Assembly (NCBI RefSeq): GCF_003990975.1 | Contig: NZ_RZJR01000008.1 | Location: forward strand, 140 to 64,139 | Length of the DNA stretch: 64,000 nt | From: Cohnella sp. AR92 | GTDB taxonomy: Bacteria > Bacillota > Bacilli > Paenibacillales > Paenibacillaceae | Reading direction: 5' to 3' | Shown: positions 7,551 through 16,133 of the stretch, piece by piece | Numbering within the stretch: position 1 is the stretch's first letter | How the letters are laid out: the number at the start of each line of letters is the position of its first letter | Notes under the pieces: model-generated | The model's database searches: none | Seen by the model: the letters and a program-made list of their open reading frames with translations, nothing else | What the model was told of the DNA's origin: nothing | Translations under genes and position numbers: made by a program

Positions 7551-8759
7551 ATGAGCTTGGTATCGATTCGCGGTTTGACCAAGATTTTCGGCCCGGAGCC
7601 GCTCAAGGCTCTCGACCTTCTAACCAAGGGTTGGGGCAAAAAAAAGATCTACGAGGAAACGAAACATACGGTTGGCGTCAACCGCGTCAGCTTCGATATC
7701 GAAGAAGGGGAAATTTTCGTCATCATGGGGCTGTCGGGCAGCGGCAAATCCACGTTGATCCGCCTGCTCAACCGCTTGATCGAGCCGACGGACGGAGAGA
7801 TTCTCTATCAGGATCAGAATATCGTCAAAATGAATGCTACCGAGTTGAGGGAGTTCCGGTGGAGACGGATGGCGATGGTATTCCAGAAGTTCGCGCTTTT
7901 CCCTCATCGGACGATTCTGCGGAACGTGGAGTACGGCCTAGAGGTTCGCGGGGTATCGGCGAAGGAGCGCCGGGAGAAAGCCCTCTCCTCTCTCGCGTTG
8001 GTAGGTCTCGGAGGCTGGGAGAACAGCTATCCCGACCAGCTCAGCGGCGGCATGCAGCAGCGGGTCGGGCTCGCTCGCGCGCTCGCCAATGAGCCGGACA
8101 TCCTGCTGATGGACGAAGCGTTCAGCGCGCTCGATCCGCTTATCCGCAAGGATATGCAGGACGAGCTGCTGGAGCTTCAGGAGAAAATGCGGAAGACGAT
8201 TATTTTCATCACCCATGACCTGAACGAGGCGCTGCGGATCGGGGACAAAATCGCGCTGCTCCGCGACGGCTCGATCGTGCAGATCGGCACGCCGGAAGAG
8301 ATCCTGATCAACCCGGCCAACCGGTACGTCGAGAAGTTCGTCGAGGACGTCGATCTGTCGAAGGTATTGACCGCTTCGCACGTCATGCGGCGCCCGGAGA
8401 CGATTGCTCCCGATCGCGGTCCACGCGTCGCCCTGCAGTTGATGCGCGACAGCGGCATCTCCAACCTGTACTTGGTGGACAAGGCCCGCCGCTTGATCGG
8501 AGCGATCTCCGCGGAGGACGCGTCCGCGGCGATCAAAGACCATCGAACGCTGCTCGATATCGCCTTCAAAGAAGTGCCGACCGTACGGCCGGACGTTCGG
8601 CTGAACGAGCTGTTCGATCTGGTGAGCGAGACTCGGATTCCCGTCGCCGTCACGGACGAATCGAACCGGCTGCTCGGCATTATCGTACGCGGGGCCGTGC
8701 TGGCCGCGCTGACCGGCAACGCCGAGCACATCAACGTGGAAGGGGATTCCGATGAATAA
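7551..8759 (+). CDS. opuAA: Glycine betaine/proline ABC transporter ATPase with CBS pair
   Basis: The 402-residue protein energises uptake of compatible solutes such as glycine betaine. It shows Walker A GLSGSGKST, the signature [15 protein letters not shown], Walker B ILLMDEAFSALD and the His loop FITHDLNEA. After residue 270 come two CBS domains, which in OpuA-type transporters sense ionic strength and gate transport. The N-terminal insertion around LKALDLLTKGWGKK is typical of ProV/OpuAA proteins. GGAGG lies 9 nt before the ATG. The stop overlaps the start of the next gene by 8 nt, so the two are translationally coupled. Confidence 0.94.
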   Translation: MSLVSIRGLTKIFGPEPLKALDLLTKGWGKKKIYEETKHTVGVNRVSFDIEEGEIFVIMGLSGSGKSTLIRLLNRLIEPTDGEILYQDQNIVKMNATELREFRWRRMAMVFQKFALFPHRTILRNVEYGLEVRGVSAKERREKALSSLALVGLGGWENSYPDQLSGGMQQRVGLARALANEPDILLMDEAFSALDPLIRKDMQDELLELQEKMRKTIIFITHDLNEALRIGDKIALLRDGSIVQIGTPEEILINPANRYVEKFVEDVDLSKVLTASHVMRRPETIAPDRGPRVALQLMRDSGISNLYLVDKARRLIGAISAEDASAAIKDHRTLLDIAFKEVPTVRPDVRLNELFDLVSETRIPVAVTDESNRLLGIIVRGAVLAALTGNAEHINVEGDSDE

Positions 8760-10479
8760 GCTGCCGCTGGACGAGTGGGTCGAGAGCGTCGTCGATTGGC
8801 TGGGCTCGAACCTCGGCTTTCTTTTTAACCTGTTGTCTTCCGTCATTAACGGGATCGTATATGCCTTCTCGGCTCTGTTCCATCTGCTTCCGCCGTGGCT
8901 GATCCTTATTCTAGTCGTTGCGCTCGCCTACCGTTTAGGACGCTGGAGGCTTAGCCTCTTCTCCGCCATCGGACTGCTGCTCATCTGGAATCTCGGCTAT
9001 TGGGACGCCACGATGGACACTTCGGCGCTCGTGCTGACCGCTTCGCTCGTCTCCATCGTGCTCGGAGTACCGCTTGGCATCTCCTCCGCCCGCAACCGGA
9101 CCGTGCGCAGCATTCTGACGCCCTTGCTCGACTTCATGCAGACGATGCCCGCCTTCGTCTATCTCATCCCCGCCGTTACGTTCTTCGGACTTGGCGTCGT
9201 TCCCGGGGTCATCGCTTCCGTGATTTTCGCGATTCCGCCGACGATCCGGCTGACGCATCTCGGCATTCAGCAGGTGCCGGGAGATCTGATCGAAGCGGCC
9301 GACTCCTTCGGCTCGACTCCGACCCAGAAGCTGATGCAGGTGCAGCTGCCGCTCGCCTTGCCGAATATGATGGCGGGCATCAACCAGACGATCATGCTGA
9401 GCTTGTCGATGGTCGTCATCGCCTCGATGATCGGAGCGCAAGGCATCGGCGCCGACGTCTACCGGGCGGTCACGCAGCTCAACACGGGCCAAGGGTTCGA
9501 GGCCGGGCTTGCCGTCGTCATCCTGGCCATTCTGCTGGACCGGCTGTCCCAGAAGCTCATCTCGGGCAAGCGGCGCAGCCAAGCCGGGATGCTGAGGAGC
9601 GCGCTTTGGACCGGCGTCGCGCTGATCGTCGCGTTGATCGCCGCCAGCCTATACGAGAACATGCGCGGGGAATCCGGCGGCGAGAACGAAGTCGGCAAGC
9701 TGGTGAACTACCAGATCGTCGGGATCGATCCCGGCTCCGGCCTGATGAAGGCGACCGCCCAAGCGATCAAGGACTACGGGTTGGACAATTGGAAGCTCGT
9801 GGAAGGCTCCGGAACGGCGATGACCGCCGCATTGGACCGGGCTTACAGCAAGAAAGAGCCGATCATCGTCACGGGCTGGACTCCGCATTGGATGTTCATC
9901 AAGTATAACCTGAAGTACCTCGATGATCCGAAGGGCTCCTACGGGGGCAGCGAAGAGATTCACACGATCGTTCGCCAAGGCTTGGAGAGCGCCGCCCCTT
10001 CCGCGTACAAGTTCCTTGACCGGTTCCATTGGCAGCCGTCGGACATGGAAGAAGTGATGAATTCCATCAGCGACGGCACGTCTCCCGAGGACGCCGCCGC
10101 CGCTTGGGTGAGCAAGCACGGCGACCTCGTGGCCGAATGGACCGAGGGCATCCCGAAGGCGAACGGACAGAAGCTCAAGCTGGCTTATGTCGCCTGGGAT
10201 TCCGAGATCGCCAGCACGAACGTCGTTCGGGAAGTGCTCGAGTCGAAGCTCGGCTACAAGCCGGAGATGCTTCAGGTCGAGATCGGGCCGATGTGGGTCG
10301 GCATCGCGAACGGCGACGCCGATGCGATGGTCGCCGCATGGCTGCCGACGACGTCGAAGGATTATTACGACAAGTACAAGGATCAAGTCGTCGATCTCGG
10401 CCCGAACCTCGAAGGCACAAAGCTGGGCCTGGTCGTTCCGTCTTATATGGACGTGGCTTCTATCGAGGAATTGCAGTAG
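8752..10479 (+). CDS. opuABC: Glycine betaine ABC transporter: fused permease and substrate-binding protein
   Basis: This 575-residue protein joins an OpuAB/ProW-type permease (about residues 1-295, several membrane helices, EAA loop around LIEAADSFGSTPTQKL) to an extracellular OpuAC-type binding domain (about 315-575) after one extra membrane helix. The binding domain has the aromatic segments TGWTPHWMF and VAAWLPTT expected of the tryptophan cage that holds quaternary amines. Fusions of this kind are described in Lactococcus OpuABC. With the upstream ATPase it makes a complete two-gene importer for osmoprotection. The gene converges on hutD with only 25 nt between them. Confidence 0.92.
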   Translation: MNKLPLDEWVESVVDWLGSNLGFLFNLLSSVINGIVYAFSALFHLLPPWLILILVVALAYRLGRWRLSLFSAIGLLLIWNLGYWDATMDTSALVLTASLVSIVLGVPLGISSARNRTVRSILTPLLDFMQTMPAFVYLIPAVTFFGLGVVPGVIASVIFAIPPTIRLTHLGIQQVPGDLIEAADSFGSTPTQKLMQVQLPLALPNMMAGINQTIMLSLSMVVIASMIGAQGIGADVYRAVTQLNTGQGFEAGLAVVILAILLDRLSQKLISGKRRSQAGMLRSALWTGVALIVALIAASLYENMRGESGGENEVGKLVNYQIVGIDPGSGLMKATAQAIKDYGLDNWKLVEGSGTAMTAALDRAYSKKEPIIVTGWTPHWMFIKYNLKYLDDPKGSYGGSEEIHTIVRQGLESAAPSAYKFLDRFHWQPSDMEEVMNSISDGTSPEDAAAAWVSKHGDLVAEWTEGIPKANGQKLKLAYVAWDSEIASTNVVREVLESKLGYKPEMLQVEIGPMWVGIANGDADAMVAAWLPTTSKDYYDKYKDQVVDLGPNLEGTKLGLVVPSYMDVASIEELQ

Positions 10480-10504
10480 CGGCTGCACTCTAGGAAAAGA
10501 ATGA

Positions 10505-11152
10505 TTAGGGGACGAGCAGACCGGCAACCGCGGCACGGGCTGTCTCTTCCTCCCCTGCGTTCGCGAGACGCCATCGCTCGGCTTTGTCTCCGGGCCGAAC
10601 GCGCACGACGAGCGCGTCTCCCGGTTCCAGGCGGATCAGCTTCGCGGTTGCATCTCCAGCGTCTTCGGTTGCGATTGTTATTGTGCCCTCTACGGCATAC
10701 ACGAGATAGAATCGGTTCTGAGTTGTGTTCTCGAGAGCGGCGATAATAAGAAGCTCATCCGTTTGTCCTGAAGGCAGCGCAAGAAGTCTCAGTTCGGCTC
10801 GATATCCGTCCGCATAGATCAGGTTAAAGTCCGTCGCCAGCCCTCGGCTTCTCGTCTCCCGCTCTCCTGCAAAATCGCAGTTGTCTCCCGGCCGAAGCCG
10901 GACGGAGCCTCTTCCCTCCAGTATGAGTTCAAGCTCGCCGTCCAGCAGCATTAATGTGCGGTTGTAGCCGGGCAGCGGAGTGAAGACTGACTCAGCCGTC
11001 TCGATTGTCGCCACGCTCGCCCTCCATTCGAAGGTCCGCTCGGCATATAGGGAGCCGGGCGGATAAATGGCCAGCTCCTCCGTCGTTCCTCCCGTCCAGC
11101 GGCTGGTCGTAAACGCCTCTCTCCGAACGATCTCTTTCACGAGCTTGCTCAT
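10505..11152 (-). CDS. hutD: HutD family protein
   Basis: The 215-residue double-cupin protein matches HutD: the family mark SRWTGGTTEELAIYPPG lies near residues 17-33 and PLPGYNRTLMLLDGE follows near 58-72. HutD proteins occur in histidine-utilisation loci; in Pseudomonas they are reported to limit hut expression, and a catalytic activity is not established. It is the last gene of the minus-strand hut/his block. Its ATG overlaps the stop of a 47-codon frame (ATGA), so its translation is probably coupled to that ORF. No clear terminator separates it from the convergent opuABC gene. Confidence 0.86.
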   Translation of the reverse strand: MSKLVKEIVRREAFTTSRWTGGTTEELAIYPPGSLYAERTFEWRASVATIETAESVFTPLPGYNRTLMLLDGELELILEGRGSVRLRPGDNCDFAGERETRSRGLATDFNLIYADGYRAELRLLALPSGQTDELLIIAALENTTQNRFYLVYAVEGTITIATEDAGDATAKLIRLEPGDALVVRVRPGDKAERWRLANAGEEETARAAVAGLLVP

Positions 11153-11292
11153 TCTTCTCCCCCCTTCTCATGCCAATACCGGGTAGTCGTCGCCTTCGCC
11201 TCAAAACCGTGCTTCGCATAGATCGCTCTCTCCACCGAATGGTCGGTCCATTCGTCGTCCAAAATCCAGACCAGCTTTTTCCCATTTAACAT
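11149..11292 (-). CDS. 47-residue ORF, possible remnant of a 2-hydroxyacid dehydrogenase N-terminus
   Basis: Read from the ATG at 11292, this frame has a good ribosome site (GGAGG, 9 nt upstream) and ends in an ATGA overlap with hutD. The peptide begins MLNGKKLVWILDDEW and continues SVERAIYAKHGFEAKATTT. That looks to me like the first strand-helix-strand of a CtBP-like D-2-hydroxyacid dehydrogenase cut off after about 45 residues. It may be a degraded gene kept because it provides translational coupling to hutD, or a genuine small protein. The family assignment is a judgement by eye. Confidence 0.55.
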   Translation of the reverse strand: MLNGKKLVWILDDEWTDHSVERAIYAKHGFEAKATTTRYWHEKGGEE

Positions 11293-11319
11293 GTTTGTCG
11301 AACCTCCTCAATTAGCCGA

Positions 11320-11919
11320 TTAGAGAACTCCCTTGGAAGACGGGATCTCTGTGCGTCCAGGCTCAACGGCAGACGCTTCGTTCAGCGCCCGGCCAAGCGC
11401 CTTGAACACCGCTTCGATCATGTGGTGCGTGTTCCGGCCGTAGTGGACGATCGCGTGCAGCGCCATCCGGCTCTCGAGCGCCAGCTTCCAGAGGAACTCG
11501 TGCACCAGCTCTGTCTGGAATCGCCCCGTCTCCTTGGAGGGGTACTCGGCGCGGTACTCCAGATGAGGCCGGTTGCTGAGGTCGACGACCACCTGCGCAA
11601 GCGCCTCGTCCAGCGGAACGAAGGCGTTGCCGTAGCGGCGGATGCCCCTCTTGTCGCCGAGCGCCTCGCGGATGCATTGACCCAGCACAATCGCGATGTC
11701 CTCCACCGTGTGGTGGTCGTCCACGTCCAAATCTCCTTGTGCCTGAACCTGCAGGTCGAAACGCCCGTGCACGGCGAACGCATGAAGCATGTGCTCCAGG
11801 AACGGCACGCCGGTGCTCAGCTCGCACTTGCCTTCTCCATCCAGATCGAGCGTCACGCTCACTTCGGTCTCTCCCGTTTTTCTTGATATTGTCGCGCTTC
11901 TCGTGCCGGTGTCGTTCAT
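11320..11919 (-). CDS. hisB: Imidazoleglycerol-phosphate dehydratase HisB
   Basis: HisB removes water from imidazoleglycerol phosphate to give imidazole acetol phosphate, step six of histidine synthesis (or two steps before histidinol). The 199-residue protein is the monofunctional dehydratase with the metal-binding motifs FLEHMLHAFAVHG, VDDHHTVEDIAI, ESRMALHAIVHYG and RNTHHMIEAVFKA. The start at 11919 has AGGAG 8 nt upstream; the frame continues 28 hydrophobic codons further up through a low-complexity region and is not believed there. A terminator lies between it and the upstream M20 gene, so it probably has its own promoter. It sits apart from any other his-operon genes in this window. Confidence 0.95.
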   Translation of the reverse strand: MNDTGTRSATISRKTGETEVSVTLDLDGEGKCELSTGVPFLEHMLHAFAVHGRFDLQVQAQGDLDVDDHHTVEDIAIVLGQCIREALGDKRGIRRYGNAFVPLDEALAQVVVDLSNRPHLEYRAEYPSKETGRFQTELVHEFLWKLALESRMALHAIVHYGRNTHHMIEAVFKALGRALNEASAVEPGRTEIPSSKGVL

Positions 11920-11950
11920 GGGCAGCTCTCCTTTGAGATGATGGGGATGC

Positions 11951-11986
11951 AAAATCAAAATCAAAATCAATATGAAAATCAAAACA
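11951..11986. repeat. AAAATC hexamer repeats upstream of hisB
   Basis: Three exact AAAATC units (11951-11968), one degenerate unit, one more exact unit and an A-rich tail lie about 30 nt above the hisB start, directly after the upstream terminator. Such a short repeat could vary in copy number and alter promoter spacing; this is only a possibility. Confidence 0.6.
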
Positions 11987-12045
11987 AAAAAAGAAAGCCT
12001 CAACGGACCCGCCGGTTCGCGGGTTGGTTCCGAATAAGCTTTCTT
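11984..12045 (-). terminator. Rho-independent terminator between the M20 deacylase gene and hisB
   Basis: AAGAAAGC at the left and GCTTTCTT at the right form the base of a stem with an inner CCCGC/GCGGG hairpin. On the minus strand it is followed by seven or more T. It would end the long transcript coming from the genes above 12196. I looked for T-box features ahead of hisB and found none. Confidence 0.8.
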
Positions 12046-12195
12046 CTAGAAAACGATAGGCTAAATGAGCTTCTAGGGTTTATTTGGTTTGCGAGATTTG
12101 GGGGACCTGCGCGGGCTGTATCCCTGTATGGGCTGTAACCCTTATTGGGTTGCAGCTTCCGGGATCTCACTCAGCGCGACTGGAATCGGGTTACG

Positions 12196-13395
12196 TCAGC
12201 CGTTAGAGGTCATGTAGCGGTACGCCCAGAGCGCGTACGCTCGCGAGGCCTCTACGACTTCCCGAATCGGAACGAATTCGTTCGGGGCGTGCGCGACATC
12301 CAGCGAGCCCGGTCCGAACAGTACGGACGGGATACCCGCCGACGCCAGCAGCTCGACCTCTGCGTAGCCGTTGAAGCCCGTGAACTGCGGCGGACGATGA
12401 TCATAGAGGTCTTCGAGCGCATTTGCCAGGCTCGTTACGATCGGCGCATCGTCGGCGACAGTCCAGTTGGCGAAGCGCTGGCGAAGCGTCAGCTCGACCT
12501 CGATTCCCGTCTCGCGGGAGAACGCATTCGTCAGCTCGCGGATCTCCCGCTCGGCTTCATCCATCGACTCGCCGGGGAGTACCTGCCGGTCGAATTCGAG
12601 CTCGCAACGGTCGGGCACTAGCGTGACTCCGACGCCGCCGGTAAGCTTGCCCGCGTTGACGGTCGGGTGCTTCAGCTCGGGCTCGTCCATGCGCTTGGCA
12701 AGCGAATCGTTGTACACGCGCAGCTTCTCCAAGTATCGCCCCATCTTATAGATGGCGTTGTCCCCGGCGAACGCGATGCCCGTATGGGCGCTTCTCCCGA
12801 ATGTGCGGGCGGAGAATTCGAGCGCACCCTTCAGCCGGTTGCCGATTCGCAGGCTTGTCGGCTCGGATACGCACGCCATCTCGCAATCGGCCAGCAGGCC
12901 GCTCTCGATAAGCGCCGTCGTACCCTTAAAGCCGACCTCCTCATCGACGACGGCCGTGAACAACAGACCTCGCTCAAAGTCGGCTCCGCAGCGATGCAGC
13001 GCTTGAACGGCGATTAGCATCGCCGCGACCCCAGCCTTCATGTCCGCCGAGCCAAGGCCGTATAAGTTGCCGTCTCGAAGATCGGCTCCCCACGGGTCGC
13101 TGCGCCAGAGCGCCTGATCGCCAGCCGGTACGGTGTCCATATGGCCGTTGAACAGCAGCTTCGCCTTCCGGCGGCCGGGCAGCTCGGCGATCACATTCGC
13201 GCGGCGCTCTTCGACCGGCTGCAGGCGTGTCGGAATGCCTGCAGCCTCCAGTTCCTCGGCGACGACGGCCGCGACCGCGCTTTCGTCGCCCGTCGGATTC
13301 TCGCTGTTCGCGCGGACAAGCCGTTGCAGCAGCCGTACAAGCTCGGCTTCGTCGATCGAGTCCAATAAGCGGCGTTCTTGCTCACAAGTCGTCAT
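12196..13395 (-). CDS. M20-family deacylase (ArgE/DapE type)
   Basis: The 399-residue cytosolic enzyme should hydrolyse an N-acyl amino acid or related amide with two zinc ions. Metal and catalytic blocks are FNGHMDTVPAGD (His, catalytic Asp), GLGSADMKAG (bridging Asp), FTAVVDEEVGFKGT (Glu pair), a Glu in CVSEPTS, and FGPGSLDVAHAPNEFV (His) at the end. The dimerisation domain is present between about residues 190 and 300. Its start overlaps the stop of the membrane-protein gene by 14 nt, which places it as the last gene of the catabolic module running from gldA. Whether it acts on acetylornithine or on a substrate of this module is unknown. Confidence 0.85.
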   Translation of the reverse strand: MTTCEQERRLLDSIDEAELVRLLQRLVRANSENPTGDESAVAAVVAEELEAAGIPTRLQPVEERRANVIAELPGRRKAKLLFNGHMDTVPAGDQALWRSDPWGADLRDGNLYGLGSADMKAGVAAMLIAVQALHRCGADFERGLLFTAVVDEEVGFKGTTALIESGLLADCEMACVSEPTSLRIGNRLKGALEFSARTFGRSAHTGIAFAGDNAIYKMGRYLEKLRVYNDSLAKRMDEPELKHPTVNAGKLTGGVGVTLVPDRCELEFDRQVLPGESMDEAEREIRELTNAFSRETGIEVELTLRQRFANWTVADDAPIVTSLANALEDLYDHRPPQFTGFNGYAEVELLASAGIPSVLFGPGSLDVAHAPNEFVPIREVVEASRAYALWAYRYMTSNG

Positions 13396-14965
13396 GCCTT
13401 TCCTCCTTGCCGCGATTCGGAAGTTTTGAATCTCTCTTTCTTCTATAAGCTATATTCGCTGCCAGAGCGATCAGAAAAGAGACCGCCAGCGACGCCAGCA
13501 TGGCCGCGAGGAAGCCGAGTGCGTCATTGCTGAACAGCAGTGCGAGATAGAATGGCACATAAGCGGTCGACCGGAGGTCCAGCCCGCCGATGACGGCCCC
13601 GGCAAAGCCTGACGCGAGGATCGCTCCGAGCGAGACCATTCGACTGCGCTGCATGAACACATACGAGGCTTCGATAAACGTTCCGAAGCCGACGTTCAGC
13701 CAGAACGGCTTGCTCGACGTGTTTCGATCGGCGGGATAGACCGGAAGCGCGAGCTGCGCCAGCAAAATGCCGGCTGACGTCATGACAAGCCCGGCCATGT
13801 CGAGGGCGCCGATGAAGCTGTTGCCGTAGCGCTCCATCTCAAGCAGCATCAGTGGCAGCAAGACGGTGTGGTACCAGCCTCTGCGTATAAGCGGCCACAT
13901 CGCCAGACCGAAACCGCAGCCGACGAGCTCGGAACTTAGCCCGACCGTCCATTCCAACGCATCTCGAACAGCGTCGGCCGCCCGCATGGTCCATTCGCCG
14001 AGACCGTAGAACATGACTAGTCCCGGCAATACGCCGGATAGGACGGCCGTCGCGATATGGACCGACGTAGCCGGGAAGCCTAGCCGGGCGCCAAGCTGGA
14101 ATACGCGCGGCGTCAGCCAGCCGGCGGCCAAACCGGCTAGCACAACGCCTACGACGCCTCCATCCGCGGAGAGAAATCCGGCGGCGATTCCCGCGATCAG
14201 CGTCGCCTCGCCAAGATCCGCCATCTGGCGGGCCGCGAAGACGGCGAGCACGATCAGCGGCAAATACGACAGCATGGCGGATGCCTTGTCCAATCCGGAC
14301 AGGAACGGGAGATTGGAGAGCGAGAACAGCAGCAGAACGGCCATGAACGCGGGAATCGACGACGTCATGACGCCGCTGATTCTCGCTTCGCGCCAGCTTT
14401 TCGAGCCGGCCATCCGGTACGACAGCTTCCAATAACGGCTGAGCGCAAGCGCGAACGCGACGGCTCGCGTCTGGTTGGTCGTGCCCGTCGTGCCGGACAG
14501 GGAGACGACGTTCGCGCCGAGCGATTTAACCTCTCCCATCGATGTTCCTCCGGTTCCGACGACCGGCAGCCCTCGCTTCGCCGCCGCCGCGACAGCCAGC
14601 CGATTCGCGCCGTGCGGATCGCAGCTCAGCAGGATCAGTCCATCGATCCTCCCTTCCTCGATCAACAGCGCGATCGCTTCATCCGAGCGGGCCGCCTCGC
14701 GGTTGATCTCCTCGAGGCTCCCTTCCGCTCCTCTTAAGAACGAGTGGGAGCTCTCGTTCCACTCATACAATTCAGCGGCGACGGAAGCCGCCCTCTGATC
14801 CATCGAGCCTTGCGCCGCCACGAACTGTGCCGCAGCCACCTCGATACCGGCCCCCCGGCACTCCGAAGCGATCTCGGCGAGCAGCCGCTTGGGATCGCCG
14901 CCTCCCGAATGGAAGAGGTTGCCGCCGCTGGAGCCGAGGATCGCCGCCCTTTTTGTCCCGATCAT
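13382..14965 (-). CDS. Two-domain membrane protein: glycine-rich cytosolic domain plus PTS-EIIC-like transmembrane part
   Basis: The 527-residue product starts at the ATG at 14965, which has GGAGGAGG upstream. Residues 1-185 form a soluble domain with AAILGSSGGNLFHSGGG, GLILLSCDPHGANR, GTGGTSMGEVKSLGAN and SLSGTTGTTNQTRAVA. These loops suggest binding of a phosphorylated or nucleotide ligand. Residues 205-510 contain about nine to ten hydrophobic helices. I believe it belongs to a poorly characterised family sometimes annotated as a PTS-like sugar permease; no PTS phosphorylation site is visible. Neighbouring kinase and dehydrogenases suggest that it imports or senses a polyol or sugar acid. 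Function remains open. Confidence 0.6.
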   Translation of the reverse strand: MIGTKRAAILGSSGGNLFHSGGGDPKRLLAEIASECRGAGIEVAAAQFVAAQGSMDQRAASVAAELYEWNESSHSFLRGAEGSLEEINREAARSDEAIALLIEEGRIDGLILLSCDPHGANRLAVAAAAKRGLPVVGTGGTSMGEVKSLGANVVSLSGTTGTTNQTRAVAFALALSRYWKLSYRMAGSKSWREARISGVMTSSIPAFMAVLLLFSLSNLPFLSGLDKASAMLSYLPLIVLAVFAARQMADLGEATLIAGIAAGFLSADGGVVGVVLAGLAAGWLTPRVFQLGARLGFPATSVHIATAVLSGVLPGLVMFYGLGEWTMRAADAVRDALEWTVGLSSELVGCGFGLAMWPLIRRGWYHTVLLPLMLLEMERYGNSFIGALDMAGLVMTSAGILLAQLALPVYPADRNTSSKPFWLNVGFGTFIEASYVFMQRSRMVSLGAILASGFAGAVIGGLDLRSTAYVPFYLALLFSNDALGFLAAMLASLAVSFLIALAANIAYRRKRDSKLPNRGKEERHDDL

Positions 14966-14993
14966 GCTTCCTCCTCCTGTTCGCGAGTTCTCT

Positions 14994-16106
14994 TCAAGCC
15001 TGCGCCGCCGACTGGAACCACAGGCCGCGAAGCTTCTCCAGCCGCTCGAGAGCCGAATCATTCGCATTGATCCATACTCGCTTGTCCGACCCGTTCAGCA
15101 GGCGGTCCATCCCTTCCCGCCAGAGAATTGGAGATCGTTTGTAGAAGGCTTCCGTATCGAAGGCGATATGGCTCGTCAATGTCACGTTAGCCAGCGCAAG
15201 CAGCGGGTTGTCCGCGCCGAGCGGCTCGCGATCGAACACATCGAGCGCCGCCCCCGCGAGACGGCCTTCCTTCAACGCGGCGGCAAGCGCGTCCATATCG
15301 ATCAACCCCGCTCGCGCCGTGTTGATCAGATACGCGTCCGGTTTCATCAGAGCAAGCTCGGCCGCGCCAATAAGCTGAGGCTGACCCGCCGAATGTCGGG
15401 AATGAAGCGTCAAGATATCGCTCTCGGCGAGCAGCGTCTCCAAGTCCGTTTTCTCAGCTCCGCCGCGAATGACGGCCTCCTCGGAGACAAACGGATCATA
15501 CGCGATGACTCGGCAGCCAAAGCCGCTCAGCTTCCGCGCGACGAGACGTCCGATCTCGCCGAAGCCGGCGATGCCGACCGTCAGCTCGCGCAGCTCCGGA
15601 ATGCGGCCGGTGTTCGGGAACTCCTTCGGCCACTCCCCGGCCCGGATGCCCGCATGGCAGCGGGCGATGTTGCGCGTCTCCGCCAGCATCAGGCCGACCG
15701 CGAAGTCGGACACCGCTTCGGACGTGCGACCGAGCGTGTGCATCACCGGAATGCCGATCTCTCGCGCCGCGGCGGCGTCGACGTTCTCGTAGCCGCCTCT
15801 AAGCACGCCTACCGCGAGCAGTTGAGGAAGGCGCGCGAGCAAGTCGGCCCTGACGGGGCAGTTATGGACAACGAGCAGGTCCGCGTCCTGAAGCAGCGCC
15901 TCCAGACCGTCCGGAATCGGCAGCGCGTCCGGCCCCTCTCTCTCGATGAGAAGCAGCTCCTCGTCAAGCTCATGCAACGTCGGCGGTCCGTAAAAATAAG
16001 GCGTCACTTCCCATCCCCCGCGAACGAACGATAGGAAGCTGTCCGCCAGCACTTCGGGTGCGAGCAGCGCGTCTCCAGCCACGACCATTTTCGGTTTTGT
16101 TTTCAT
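14994..16106 (-). CDS. D-isomer-specific 2-hydroxyacid dehydrogenase
   Basis: The 370-residue NAD(P)-dependent enzyme should interconvert a 2-hydroxy acid and a 2-oxo acid. The Rossmann motif GIAGFGEIG is followed by the YDPF strand end; NTARAGLIDMDALAAALKEGRLAGAALDVFDREPL, here split at NTARAGLID and GAALDVFDREPL, carries the family catalytic Arg region, and HIAFDTEAF holds the general-base His. A few extra N-terminal residues precede the first strand (MVVAGDALLAP). It lies 27 nt after the FGGY kinase and 28 nt before the membrane-protein gene, in one operon. The substrate is probably an intermediate of the same pathway. Confidence 0.88.
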   Translation of the reverse strand: MKTKPKMVVAGDALLAPEVLADSFLSFVRGGWEVTPYFYGPPTLHELDEELLLIEREGPDALPIPDGLEALLQDADLLVVHNCPVRADLLARLPQLLAVGVLRGGYENVDAAAAREIGIPVMHTLGRTSEAVSDFAVGLMLAETRNIARCHAGIRAGEWPKEFPNTGRIPELRELTVGIAGFGEIGRLVARKLSGFGCRVIAYDPFVSEEAVIRGGAEKTDLETLLAESDILTLHSRHSAGQPQLIGAAELALMKPDAYLINTARAGLIDMDALAAALKEGRLAGAALDVFDREPLGADNPLLALANVTLTSHIAFDTEAFYKRSPILWREGMDRLLNGSDKRVWINANDSALERLEKLRGLWFQSAAQA

Positions 16107-16133
16107 CTCGATTCCCTGCCTCTCCTGGCAACG

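Noticed and set aside
11920-12195. Possible histidine T-box riboswitch ahead of hisB
   Set aside because: A hairpin with T run is present, but I found neither the AGGGTGGNACCGCG-type antiterminator block nor a specifier loop; it is better explained as the terminator of the upstream M20 gene.
13382-15067. Longer start for the two-domain membrane protein at 15067
   Set aside because: The extra 34 codons overlap the upstream dehydrogenase gene, are Arg/Ser-rich shadow sequence, and the ATG at 14965 has a strong ribosome site.
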